A stretch of DNA of 64,000 nucleotides from Crossaster papposus (GCA_037893245.1 JBAIAA010000238.1:1426001-1490000); one strand, 5' to 3'. Numbered from the stretch's first letter, positions 21,548-32,279 are shown. Made by a program: numbers and translations. The notes: generated by a model from the sequence alone, not told the origin.

Positions 21548-22618
21548 GTGTGGATCAATTTTGTGTTGTTGCTGTTGTTGGGTAATTTATATAATTGTTT
21601 AGCGTATTACGCTTGTTTTCAAATACTTTGGAAATATGTTATTTACAGATTGACCGTCGAAGACGGAGCTTACAGCCAAACGTTAACTGAAGTATTGTCA
21701 GCATCCAGGGCTCCCAACACTGTAGCTAGGTACAGTAGAGCGTTTACTAATTGGCAAAGCTGGTGTAGGGAGAATAAAATGTCTGACCTACCAGCAACCG
21801 AGACTTGCATCAGCAGGTATTTAATTCACCTATATCGATCCAGCGCTCCCTTCTCCAGAATGGAGTCCGCATTTTATGCTATAAAGTGGAAACATGATTG
21901 TCTGCCGGACATCAAGAACCCCTGTGATGGTTCCTTCCTGCATACAGTTTTACTTGGGCTCAAGAAACTTTTAGCAAAGCCAATAGTTAAGAAGGACCCT
22001 ATAACACCTGATATGCTTAAAGCAATAGTTGACAAATATGGCTCAACTAACAACTTACTCGACTTACGATTATGTACTATGACACTGGTATCTTTTGCAG
22101 CTTTTCTTAGGAATGATGAATTAATTAATATTCGTAGATGTGACGTAAAGATGTATTTAACCCACGTTAATATTTTCATTTCTAAGAGCAAAACTGATGT
22201 TTTTAGACAGGGCGCTTCTGTACCGATTGGAGCTACCAATACGCCTACTTGTCCTGTCTACATGTTACGCAGGTACATAGAGGCAGCGGGGTTAAACGAT
22301 GAGACAGATGATAGTTTTCTGTTTAGACCTTTACAGTATCTCAGATCCCAAAACAAACATGTTCTGAAGCAAGGTCAGTTATCCTATTCTAGGTGTTTAC
22401 AGTTGCTTAAAAGTGCTCTTGGTTCAGTTGGGTTAGATCCCAGACGCTTTGGGCTGCATAGCCTAAGAGCAGGTGGCGCTTCAGCAGCCGCCAACTTTGG
22501 GGTTCCAGATCGTCTTTTTAAGAAGCACGGACGGTGGCGTTCAGAAACGGCTAAAGATTCCTACATTGAAGACTCGGAACAAAGTAGGTTGGGAGCGTCT
22601 ATGAATTTGGGTATTTAA
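21548..22618 (+). CDS. Tyrosine recombinase of the Ngaro-like element
   Basis: A 356-residue open frame. The catalytic set is visible: Arg in FAAFLRNDEL, His and Arg in HSLRAGG, Trp in HGRWRS, and Tyr in DSYIED near the C terminus. The SAM-like N-terminal domain is represented by NTVARYSRAFTNWQSW. No ATG precedes the domain in frame; the recognisable part begins at ~21650 after TTATTTACAG, which could be a splice acceptor. The enzyme would integrate the circular cDNA. The frame is intact although the RT is not. Confidence 0.88.
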   Translation: MWINFVLLLLLGNLYNCLAYYACFQILWKYVIYRLTVEDGAYSQTLTEVLSASRAPNTVARYSRAFTNWQSWCRENKMSDLPATETCISRYLIHLYRSSAPFSRMESAFYAIKWKHDCLPDIKNPCDGSFLHTVLLGLKKLLAKPIVKKDPITPDMLKAIVDKYGSTNNLLDLRLCTMTLVSFAAFLRNDELINIRRCDVKMYLTHVNIFISKSKTDVFRQGASVPIGATNTPTCPVYMLRRYIEAAGLNDETDDSFLFRPLQYLRSQNKHVLKQGQLSYSRCLQLLKSALGSVGLDPRRFGLHSLRAGGASAAANFGVPDRLFKKHGRWRSETAKDSYIEDSEQSRLGASMNLGI

Positions 22619-22701
22619 AGGTATATTAATTTGTACATCGAGAGTATGTATTCTGATTGCCGCAACGGCATGGCTGTTAAAGTTTTCATACTTATGAAAT
22701 C

Positions 22702-22707
22702 AATAAA
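22702..22707 (+). terminator. AATAAA polyadenylation signal of the Ngaro-like element
   Basis: AATCAATAAATTAATG lies 84 nt after the recombinase stop, within the unique region before repeat B1. Confidence 0.5.
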
Positions 22708-22777
22708 TTAATGTGAAGACACATTTGACTGTCATTGGCCCGTTCTTTAATCTTCTGCTTAGATGGGATATAGTTGC

Positions 22778-22918
22778 CACTCCGGGCTTTGCCTCAAGAT
22801 CGGTGCTCCCCAAAACAGGTGTGTATTATTAACATGTTTTCTTTTGCAGGTGTATTCTACGGTAGGTAGGCGTATGAGAAAATATTTTATTCACGGTCGA
22901 GGAACGAGTTAGGAAATA
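22778..22918 (+). repeat. Split direct repeat B1
   Basis: 141 bp starting CACTCCGGGCTTTGCC, repeated at 23320-23460, and abutting repeat A2 directly. Confidence 0.92.
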
Positions 22919-23140
22919 AATGTATTTTCTCATAGGAGTCGGACGGAGTGAAGAATACAATAGAAAGGAATGCGTTGCTCGCATGTGTGCTGTGCGTTCA
23001 AGCATGTATAGAGCCAACGTAGAAGACGTGTGTGAGATCACTTACCGATTTGACGCACTAGCACACGGACGTGCAAACATAACGGCCACCTTTGCCGCCA
23101 TATTTACAGCTACTGCAGCGTGTTACGTTCAGCCAAGTTT
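22919..23140 (+). repeat. Split direct repeat A2
   Basis: 222-bp copy of A1. A 179-bp unique spacer (23141-23319) separates it from B2. Confidence 0.92.
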
Positions 23141-23319
23141 TCTTTCTATGGCTAGAATTTAATCATGATTGTGAAGTTTTTTACAAGGTTCTAATTTGTC
23201 GATTTGTTTGCCTTTACACTAGCAAGTGCAGTTATCTTCGTAAGGCGCCGTTATGGCACAGGTAAGCAAACGAGACCATCTATATGGGCTCGTTTTCTCT
23301 TCACATCGAGCAGTTTTTG

Positions 23320-23460
23320 CACTCCGGGCTTTGCCTCAAGATCGGTGCTCCCCAAAACAGGTGTGTATTATTAACATGTTTTCTTTTGCAGGTGTATTCT
23401 ACGGTAGGTAGGCGTATGAGAAAATATTTTATTCACGGTCGAGGAACGAGTTAGGAAATA
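23320..23460 (+). repeat. Split direct repeat B2, right end of the element
   Basis: 141-bp copy of B1. The array monomer resumes at GGAGAAACTGTG immediately after. Confidence 0.92.
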
Positions 23461-24368
23461 AGGAGAAACTGTGTTTTCAAGGTTAATGAGCCGCCCACGC
23501 ATTAATTGTCCGAAAATTGGACTTATTTTATGTCGATAGAGGGCGCGCCACACAAATAGAAGTCACCAGCAAAGCGCGGGCTCAAAGGAAAATCAGACAA
23601 ACGGCGCTGCCTCGCGACACTCGGGAGTAGGGTGGCAATGTATATATATTCCATTGGAAATTTAGAAATTTAAATAAAATTGTCTTGTTTGGAAAGGGGT
23701 AAGAATTTTCAAAAAAAAAATCATCTGTCAACCCACCACAAATTGAAAAGAATATGACATGCTGCACGTCATGTTTCTGTAGTCACTGAACACGTGAGAC
23801 TTCTAAGTATTTTAATAACATCGTGAAAGTATAGGCGTTTTAGCCCTTAGGTCTATGGGAATTGGTTTGCTCCGTTTCACCCAAAGGGCTCTGTGTAAAT
23901 AAATCCCGGTCACAACGGATCGTACGAAATCATCGTGGTAAGGCCTGGTCACAACGAACCCACGACGCATTTGTTCCATCCACGACACGACATTAAATTT
24001 GGGCAGATCAGGGGTCATCGGGGGTCGTCGCAAGACAGTCCTACGAAATTTCGAGCATCGTGGCATCGATGTACGTACATGTACGTACGGACAGGTAGTG
24101 ACGCCTTGATGAAGGCTAAAGAAAACTATGCATAGAAAGTTCAAGAAATTTAAAAATCGTATTATTCTCTATTCCACATCTTGTGAAAGTCCAAGGGTGG
24201 CATCGAAATGGATTTAGAAATTACAAGTGGAGTTGCAAGCGCTGGTGGGGGGGGGGGGGGGGACTACATTGTACGTTTTCACTGTCACAAACACAACATT
24301 TAAATGTATTGTAACGCCGAGCGACACATCAGAGCCAACACACCCCGTTTGCGTACATTGACCGACTC
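23461..24368. repeat. Array monomer B3, right part
   Basis: Continues the monomer begun at 18698-18747. Type B markers are at ~23588 and ~23926. It ends at TTGACCGACTC where a TIR element begins, so it lacks the tRNA-like modules. Confidence 0.88.
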
Positions 24369-24850
24369 CATAGAGCTATATTAAATTACTAGAGCGCTGA
24401 CTGGATGTACAAAGTGATGCGAGCTGGGCGCATCCATGTTTGTGCACAAACCTATGGAAACCTCAAATTTTGTTACGGCTTTTCTACGGCTATTTGCATA
24501 CCTGCGTTTGTATTCTATACAACGCGTTACCGGAGCCGATACGCCCAAAACCGAAACACATGATCAGCAAATGAGTGCAAACATCGCAAATGCGCGTGCG
24601 TATTCGCGCGCTGCTGTTGATTTTGCCGTGACTTTTTTTAACTGACATGACGCGCGTAAAGTTGTTTGCGTCTGTTCTACTTGCACGCGCGTTGCATTTA
24701 GAGTACACTTTCAAAATTAAATCTTTCTATTTTTATTATGTTCTACAACACGCACATGAATTCAAAATGTCGGCGCGCAGAACGGCTTCAAAGCATTTCT
24801 GCGCGTAAGAATTAGGAGTTAGCGCTCTAGTAATTTAATATAGCTCTATG
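24369..24850. mobile_element. Short TIR element at the right edge of the array
   Basis: Left end CATAGAGCTATATTAAATTA and its complement at 24831-24850; the inverted repeat extends to about 33 bp each side (through the CTAGAGCGCT region). It encodes nothing recognisable. Its interior from 24647 is shared with the 12113 segment. Confidence 0.85.
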
Positions 24851-25612
24851 ATTTAATAGACTGGATAGGACACCGCGTATCTGTTTATGCACGAACGCCC
24901 GATCTGAAACAATGGCGGTGCGCTTTCTGCAGTAGAGTAAACGCGGCATGTGTATTCACTCTGGAAACTAGTCGAGTAGTTATTGAGTTTATCGGATTTT
25001 TATTCATGATAGGAATTCATCTTTTTCACACTTTCTTGATATGTAGGCCTACTATTTTTTCCTACGTAATGTACAGCCTACATTTTTGAATGAATATCAT
25101 TTTCCTTAGGCCCTTCACTGAAATGGATTTCCAGTATATTGCTCTTTCATTTTATCACCCCTGTAGGCCATATAATAGTTCAGTTGGAGACAGAGACAGA
25201 GTGAATTCAAATGGTCGTATTGAATTTCTAAAATGACATGAAACACTCATAGGGCCTATAACCAAGAAAGAACTAAATTGAACCTCACAACAAAAATTAT
25301 ATTTGTATTTTAAATGCAAAACAAATTTATTACGAAAAAAAACGTATATCAAATTATATCACATTTTTATATATCAGAAAATGAATGTGAATAAGTATAA
25401 CTTCCGATACACAATCATGAGTCGAGTCAAAAAGAAATTATTACTGAAAATAGTTTGGAAACTTGAAAGTGCATCTATCGTTGGTTCACATAAAACAAAA
25501 TGACACCATTTAAAAACCCAATTTCAAATTACTTTCAAACTGTGGACAGCTGCAAAAAAAGTACGGTGGTACAGTATATAACGCAGTACGTACGATCTAG
25601 CGAACCGCGCCG
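24647..25612. repeat. Array-flank segment, second copy
   Basis: Homologous to 12113-12720, with an extra ~370 bp (24760-25127) holding the end of the TIR element and a unique stretch. AT-rich, no gene seen. Confidence 0.83.
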
Positions 25613-25689
25613 TCCGATCCAGCGCACAGCGGACGTCTGAAGAAGCGCCCCCAGCGTTCGACAATAGTAAAGTGAAGAAAAGTTTGTCC

Positions 25690-25835
25690 TTTTGTGAAAA
25701 CGACCTTTTGTGAAAACGTCCTTTGCGTGTGTGGATGGACGTCCTTTTGTGAAAACGTCCTTTGCGTGTGTGTATGGACGTCCTTTTGTGAAAACGTCCT
25801 TTGCGTGTGTGTATTCGTGTCCTTTCGTGAAAACG
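25690..25835. repeat. Minisatellite of ~39-bp units (GTCCTTTTGTGAAAACGTCC)
   Basis: About three imperfect copies with internal GCGTGTGTG, grading into degenerate TTTGTCCTTTG repeats up to ~26115. The long open frame on the - strand across it is a low-complexity Lys/Arg/Thr repeat without domain features. Confidence 0.75.
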
Positions 25836-26120
25836 TCCTTTTGACATGTTTGAATGTCTTTTGGCCGTTTGTTCTTTGTTTGATTTTGATTTTGACTTTG
25901 TCTTTTTGTAACTTTTTCCTTTTGTCGATTTGTCTTTTGTTTGCTTGTTATTCAAGTAATTCTGTAATGTTGTCCTCTTCCCGTTTTGTCCTTTGTTTGA
26001 TTTGGAGTTTGTATTTTTGCAAATTTGTCCTCTTGCAGCTTTGTCCTTTTTTGATTTGAATTTTGTCCTGTAAATTTGTCCTCTTGCCATTTTGTTCTTT
26101 GTCTATTGTTTTGTCCTTTG

Positions 26121-27703
26121 TGAACATATTTTTAATTTTGGCCCTTTTGGCCGCCCATATTATAAGACCCGAAGGTTTTCACGACACAAAACATGTCGGC
26201 AACATAAACGAGTAAAAGTAGCAGAGCCGCCTCATTGATCAACGCCACTTAACTTGACGAAACCGTGCGAGACCACCCCGTCATTACAGCCACGCAAATT
26301 ATGGCACGGTTCACTCGGCAGGCCCAGGGTTCGCAGAAGTGCATTTTAAATCCCCATATAAGCTGGTTGGTAGGCCGCATGGGTCAAGAAAACCGTATTT
26401 TAGCTCTACAGGGACATACAAAATATAAAAAGATCCCTTGATAAAGTTCTACTTCTAGCCATAATGCTGACCTGGTTATTGGTCAGTCCAACTCCAAGAC
26501 CGAAATACACGCCTCTCAAGGCTCGTACGGCGCTGGAGGCTCGGGAGCCGGCAGACGGGGGTCCCAGGACAGGAACGAGACCCGCGGGGAAGAACATGCC
26601 GCCCAGAGACGGACGGAGTCGTGGCAAGCGAACCCACGGCTAAAAACGTGGAGGCAACGCCATTCACGACTTGAAGTGCGCCTCGGACCTCCGCCAACTT
26701 GACGCCCGCTCGACCGACCCACACCAGGGAGCAGCAACCTACTCCCAGCCCCGTCCCAACCATGCAACCCTGTACGTCTAGCTTAGGAGCCGATTCTTCT
26801 CCAAAATTTAAGGGTCCGACTTGCTGACTTTCTGACTTCCCTACCTACATTGTTCGGTGTTTATTAAGTTGAAGACCGGCTGCGGTCCGGTTCTGTGTAT
26901 CCATGGAGCAATAAACTAGATTATTATCTAGTTTATCGCTCCATGGTGTATCTGACCCCGAGGCGATAGACCACGCACGCACTCCTCTGCATTTTCCAAA
27001 GGCCGCTAAAAGCTCGTCGGACGCCGCGTGCCAGGACGCAGCGCTCGCGGAAGGGGCCGGGGCCGCAGCACCTATCCCCTGTAGAGACAAAAGTTGCTGC
27101 ATCAGGTGGAATTGCTCTTTTTCCCGTAAAATAAAAGAACCATAAAAATATAAAGAGACGGCTTTACAGACAATAATTATTGCAGACGCCCACAATCAGA
27201 ATATTGTTTGCGTTTAAACAAACTAATGAACATTCATTAACCAAAATGAATTTTAGAGCGTGGGTTATGCATCCTCAGTTATTGTGTACTTTTAAAGCAA
27301 ACATAACATTCTTCCGGTAAAAGTTTAGACTTTTAGGTTTTTATTTAACAGAAGAAAATATTTTGGGTTTTGTTAGGTGTTTGAAACCACAGGAAACAGG
27401 TATTTAGAGTATATTATATTTCTTCAAAATGCGTTCCGGGAAAAGCAAATTAACATTTTGAAAAAGCATGGACACACTTTTGTCTTATTTCCAGTGAAAA
27501 ACACAATGCCAGCCAACTTCTAAGTGTCGCGAGCGAAGCAGCGCTATTTCTGTCTGATTTTTTTTGTGGTCGCGCAATTGGGCCAGTTTTCCAAACCCCA
27601 ACTTTGTCTTTATTCAGGCTTTATTCATGCAGTTTAACAATAATTATGCTGGGGCCGCTAACACCAAGCCGAAGCTAGAAATTTGAGAAATGGCCTTGGT
27701 ACT
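26121..27703. other. No gene recognised; GC-rich island and a palindrome
   Basis: 26500-26770 is GC-rich with overlapping short open frames on both strands and no recognisable domain. On the - strand, ~27160-26950 encodes a protein-like stretch (MQQLLSLQGIGAAAPAPSAS) that might be a decayed gene fragment. The rest is AT-rich and featureless. Confidence 0.4.
26900..26945. repeat. 46-bp near-perfect palindrome built from two TIR ends
   Basis: CCATGGAGCAATAAACTAG is followed after a short AT spacer by its complement CTAGTTTATCGCTCCATGG. The half-site is the same as the terminal repeat of the element at 51706-53447. Confidence 0.85.
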
Positions 27704-28142
27704 GGGGTGCGTTCCACTTACGCGAACTGTTTGCGCGAACGTTCGCCAACGTTTTGAGTTGGCGTTAGTTGAAGTGGAACGATATTTTAAAAACTACGTT
27801 TTTAAAATGGCGGCGCCCAGTGAAAGTGACATCGTTTGGTTCGCTGCTTTTTGTCCAACTCATTATTTTTCTTTAAAAGGTCCCTGTGAATGCTCAAAAC
27901 AATCCACCGTTTATAACGAAAAGTATAAAACGTAAATAAAAACCGTGAAAAGAACCCTGCCGTCTGCTAACCGCTTCGCCATCATTAAAATACGTCACTG
28001 GCCAACAGCGAACAGCTCGGAATGTCGTTCGCCGTTTTCGCTAACGTTCGCCAACATAATTGGCGCACATTGCGTTCCACTCAAGCGAACAACGCAAACG
28101 TTGGCCAACGTTGGCAACGTTCGCGTAAGCGGAACGCACCCC
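27704..28142 (+). mobile_element. M7 short TIR element, copy 3, upstream of PICK1
   Basis: Ends GGGGTGCGTTCC and GGAACGCACCCC; a 42-codon frame runs 27807-27935. It stops 202 bp before the PICK1 start codon, so it is in or next to the promoter region. Confidence 0.92.
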
Positions 28143-28344
28143 AGGACGTGGGGCCGTTATCCCGATGGTGATTGGTAATTTAAGAACTATAGAGGGCCCA
28201 CAATAATGTCAATACAAAATGGCCGACAAATATATCTGATCCGCGAACAATATTTGTTTGTACGTAGGCCTAAGACAAGTTGTACGTGTACAAAGCGCGA
28301 ACATACCAGTTTTTAAATCGTAACTTGTGAAGAGAGATCTCATT
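28143..28344 (+). promoter_or_regulatory. PICK1 5' flank and leader
   Basis: About 200 bp between the M7 element and the PICK1 ATG. No TATA box is obvious. An in-frame TAA at 28321-28323 shows that translation cannot begin further upstream on an unspliced leader. Confidence 0.4.
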
Positions 28345-28373
28345 ATGGACTACGAAATGGAGGAAGATAAAAT
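28345..28373 (+). CDS. PICK1: PICK1 coding exon 1
   Basis: Encodes MDYEMEEDK plus two bases, then GTAAGTA. It matches the conserved DYDIEEDK start of vertebrate PICK1. The next exon is 10.7 kb away. Confidence 0.9.
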
Positions 28374-31300
28374 GTAAGTAAAAAGTGCTTAAAAAGTCCG
28401 TAGCCTTAATAACTAACTAGTACCAACATGACCAAAATGGTTTGCCTGCGCCAGCTGTGCATGCCCATTCACCTCATCATTATATCGGCCAAGCTAGCTA
28501 GAGAGAGCGTCCAACGTCGGGCAAGCAGGATGCGCCTGAATCAACAGAGATGTGCCATGCCATACGATGACTGGTTAAAAGTCCTCAAATGAACTAACCT
28601 CATAGTACTAGGAGTAGGAGGAGACAAAAACATGTGGTCACCTTCACAATTCAATCCTTGTATTTTTTTTGTAATGGACTCATTCAGTCATGACTGCCAT
28701 TCACTTAGTATTATTAATACTATATTACTATTAGGTAGGATACACCATTGGTAATTGCTTGAATTATCGTGAATAGGTAAATTTGGGGGTTGTATTTCAT
28801 AGTAAATATCGTTTAACTGACCTGTTTGAAGTTTTACAATCATGGATGCCGAGAAAAGCACGAAGAACAGCGTTTGTTTCCAACTGGCGTCAAGCAGTTA
28901 TTCTTATGTTATCTTTGTTTTTCGTGATCGCCATCCGGCGATCAGAATTTCTCTTTTTTTTTATTATATTTTTCGGAATAATTACAGCGCAATCATTTTG
29001 CTAGATGCCTAGAATCTAGACCCAATAATTGGGGCGTTTTCACTCCTTTTTTCGAATTTTGGATTTTGTCTGTCGTTCTACGCCCCAACCGTTGTAAAGC
29101 CTTTTGCCAATTAAAAAAGAAGTTGTGACCACAAAAGTTGCCCAAAACATGCCAAATACTTGACAATGTATATTGGAAAGCGCACACTGGCTTCTATACA
29201 TGTTAAAGAAGAACTGTTATGGCTTTATTGGTACTCACGGTTATTTGGGGTTGCAAATCCGAGCAATTTTGACCAGCTTTTCAAAACAATGATGCCTATA
29301 ACGTCGCGGTCTATATAAACTACATAGACGTCCCGACAGCACGTAAAGAGCACACTATGCGAAGACGGGGGACACGACAATGGCTTTTCGAGTGACCACC
29401 AACGACTGTTTTATGGTGCAAGAGCGCAGGCCTGCATCGCTGCACTGTAAAGCGCACAATATACATTGTCAAGTATTTGGCATGTTTTGGGCAACTTTTG
29501 TGGTCACAACTTCTTTTTTAATTGGCAAAAGGCTTTACAACGGTTGGGGCGTAGAACGACAGACAAAATCCAAAATTCGAAAAAGGAGTGAAAACGCCCC
29601 AATTATTGGGTCTACCTAGAATCAATATTTACTTTCAAATGAGTACTAAAATATTTCTTAATAATTCGGTAGTTAATATTTTCGATATCTGCAAATGGTG
29701 TATCCTACCTTTAATAAGTCTAACACGATTATCAATGCCCGCCATCAAGACTTCATAACATTTGACAACCATCACTATAATATGCGAGAACTCTAGCCCT
29801 CAAGAACTCCCCATTACATGTATTTCCTCGTATTTGGTCCAGCTTGCCCATTCATATCAAAGACTTTGTTGTTTTAGACAGCCTTCGGTGTTTTGGTAGA
29901 AATCTGTTATACAATTTCCATGATTGAGTCTATTGACAGCTCGATTTGTATTCTCAACCTGCTGATAATTATACTTCCCACTGGAAATTGATAATGATAA
30001 TTCCATATCCATCTGCTGTTTACATGCTAAAACTAAAGCTTTTATTTTTAATGTTTTATTATTATTATTATTTTTTATTATTTTTTTTTTATTTATATAT
30101 TTATATATATTTTTTGTATTATTATTTATTTTTTTATTATTATTTTTTTTGTAATATTTGTTGTACTCTGTCTTACCTGTTCATTAAACTGCTTGTTGTC
30201 TGCTTGTTTTTGGAATGTTGGTTAAGTGTTTTTTTTTTTTTTTTTTTTTTGGGGAGGTGTTTATCTGGTTGGGTCTTATGTTTGATTTTGTATGTAAATA
30301 CTTTGTGATTGCCTTGGAGCGGATTCGGGCGAGGAACATTTGTCGACGGTTGGTCGCTGTTGCCTGGTACTCCGGGCTCAAAACATGTGGGGTGCCGGGC
30401 AATGTCGACCAATTGACGGCGGGTGCTCCTTGTGCAAACTTAACCTTGGTAGTAGGGCTGTCTGTTGGTGTTGACCGAAAAATTTTACCTTTAATTAACA
30501 CTAATTTTTTATTTTGTTTATGTTTTAGTATTTGTTTTTTTTTGCTTATTGTTTTGTATTTATTTATTGCATTTCTATTTTTTATTGTAATTCATTTTTG
30601 ACTTTTATATTATTGTATATAGATATATTTATTTATTTTATGATTCCTCTTTGTGACTGGACCAACAAGCATTCGGGCTACAGTGTTTGAGTACACTTTT
30701 GTTGATCCTGGCCATCACAGATTGGTTTATATGTTTTGTTTGTCTTCATCCTCTATCCCATTCTCTATCCCATCCTCTACCCCATTTCCTATACTGTTTC
30801 CTAATGTATTGTTCGCTTGTTCTATTGGCCGAATAAATAATAATAATAAGAATAGGAATATTAACTTAACATGCTTAAAGGTAGTATACACCATTGGTAA
30901 TTTGTTGAATTATCAGGAATGGGTGGATTTGGGGGGTTGTATTTTATAGTAAATATCGTTTAACCGACCTGTCCGAATTTTTACATTCATGGATGCCGAG
31001 AAAAGCATGAAAAACAGCGTTTGTTTTCCACCGGAGTCGAGCAGTTATTCTTATGTTATCTTTGTTTTTTTCGCGCTCGCCGGACGGCGAGAATGAATTT
31101 TGGTTTATACAATTCAATTTTTGGGAACAATTACAGGATATCTAGGGCCCTTATTTTGCTGGATGCCTACAATCATTATTTACTTTTAAATAAGTAAGAT
31201 ATTTCTTAATAATTCGGTAGTAAATATTTTTGATATCTGCAAATGGTGTATACTACCTTTAAATAAGCCAGGACGGCTGCATAGTTAGGTTGTTAGTACG

Positions 31301-32248
31301 TTAGGCCAATGAAATTAGATTAGGCCATGAGAATGGAAGTTTAATAGATTGGTGTCCAGACTTTTTTAAAAACACGTGAGGCTTTTTTTCATTATTCATT
31401 ATTCAATCATTATTCTTTAATTTAATACATTTTGTTTGCATTTTTGTTTTTTGAGACACTGTTTATTGTTATTGCTCAGTCAACTACCGGTATACCGGTA
31501 TACAGGCCCAGCCAGTAATACCGGTACATTAAAGTATTTTGAACAACGGCTTCGGTTGACCTCCAACAGTAGCTTAGTAGGCCCTAGATAATGGGTTGAG
31601 TTGTACGTAAGACTGGGGTTCAAATTCTGTCTATGCTCATTTTTCATTGACTACATGTACATGTACCTGTATTTTGATCTCCAAGTTTATTGTTGGGGTA
31701 AGTTTAATTTAACCAGTTTGCGCCGGGATTATTTAACATCACCGAGCCGAGGGGCGGGATTATTTTTAACGAAACTGGATCCGAAGCGGGTTCAGGCCAA
31801 TAGTGTCGGGAAACACACCCACGCATTTCCGGCCTTGCTCGCTGCTGACAGACATTCCCGAACTTAAACTTGGCGTGTTTAAATGCGTCATCCGTTTTGA
31901 ATTTGGGGAAAACTTTGCGTTTATATACGTCATCCGGCGCGAACTGGTTAAAGGAAAGCAAGGTTCTGAGAACCCAAATGTCTTCTACTCAGTGTTGTCT
32001 TGATGTGCCCAGTTATGAACATTTTAGTGCTGGCGACTCTGTGGCGAGTAGGGGATTCTGCTACTCGTGTACTCACAAGGAAATTACCCCCAAGTAGTCA
32101 AGTACTTGCGAGTACTTGCGAGATTTCTCATCTGGAGCAGAAAAACTAAATGTGATCTGCTCTGTGAAAATGAGTCAGATGTCGCACAGTGCGCTTACGA
32201 GATTTGGGTGGTTGAACGCGGAGAGGGGGCTTTTCGTACGAAAATTTG

Positions 32249-32279
<31 letters not shown>

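Larger units (their letters stand above)
18748..23460 (+). mobile_element. Ngaro-like tyrosine-recombinase retrotransposon with split direct repeats
   Basis: The element interrupts monomer B3, whose sequence stops at 18747 and resumes at 23461. Repeat A occurs at 18748-18969 and 22919-23140, repeat B at 22778-22918 and 23320-23460, giving the order A1 - coding - B1 - A2 - B2. Coding order is Gag (CCHC), reverse transcriptase, RNase H, tyrosine recombinase. Split direct repeats plus this gene order are characteristic of Ngaro-type elements; DIRS1 itself has inverted termini. There is no target duplication, as expected for recombinase-mediated insertion. The copy is non-autonomous: gag is frameshifted and the RT catalytic core is deleted. 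Confidence 0.92.
1..24368. repeat. Tandem array of ~1.74-kb monomers in an alternating A-B higher-order pattern
   Basis: A monomer beginning ATAGGTTTGGAAGCTGGAG recurs at about 9014, 10764, 13050, 15233, 16972 and 18698. The first 52 bases are the end of an earlier monomer. Uninterrupted lengths are about 1726-1750 bp. Two diagnostic differences split the monomers: type A has CAACACAAAATCAG and GAAATGTTGTCGTGG, type B has GGAAAATCAG and GAAATCATCGTGG at the same places. The order is A, B, A, B, A, B. The array is interrupted by a gypsy element (53-9013), a LINE fragment, an LTR remnant, an M7 element and an Ngaro-like element. No host gene is seen in it. Confidence 0.88.

Noticed and set aside
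25524..26090. 188-residue open frame rich in Lys, Arg and Thr on the - strand
   Set aside because: It follows degenerate TTTGTCCTTTG and GTCCTTTTGTGAAAACG repeats; no domain and no splice or promoter context.
26406..26767. GC-rich stretch as an exon
   Set aside because: Overlapping short frames on both strands, no recognisable domain, no convincing splice sites. Kept only as a note.
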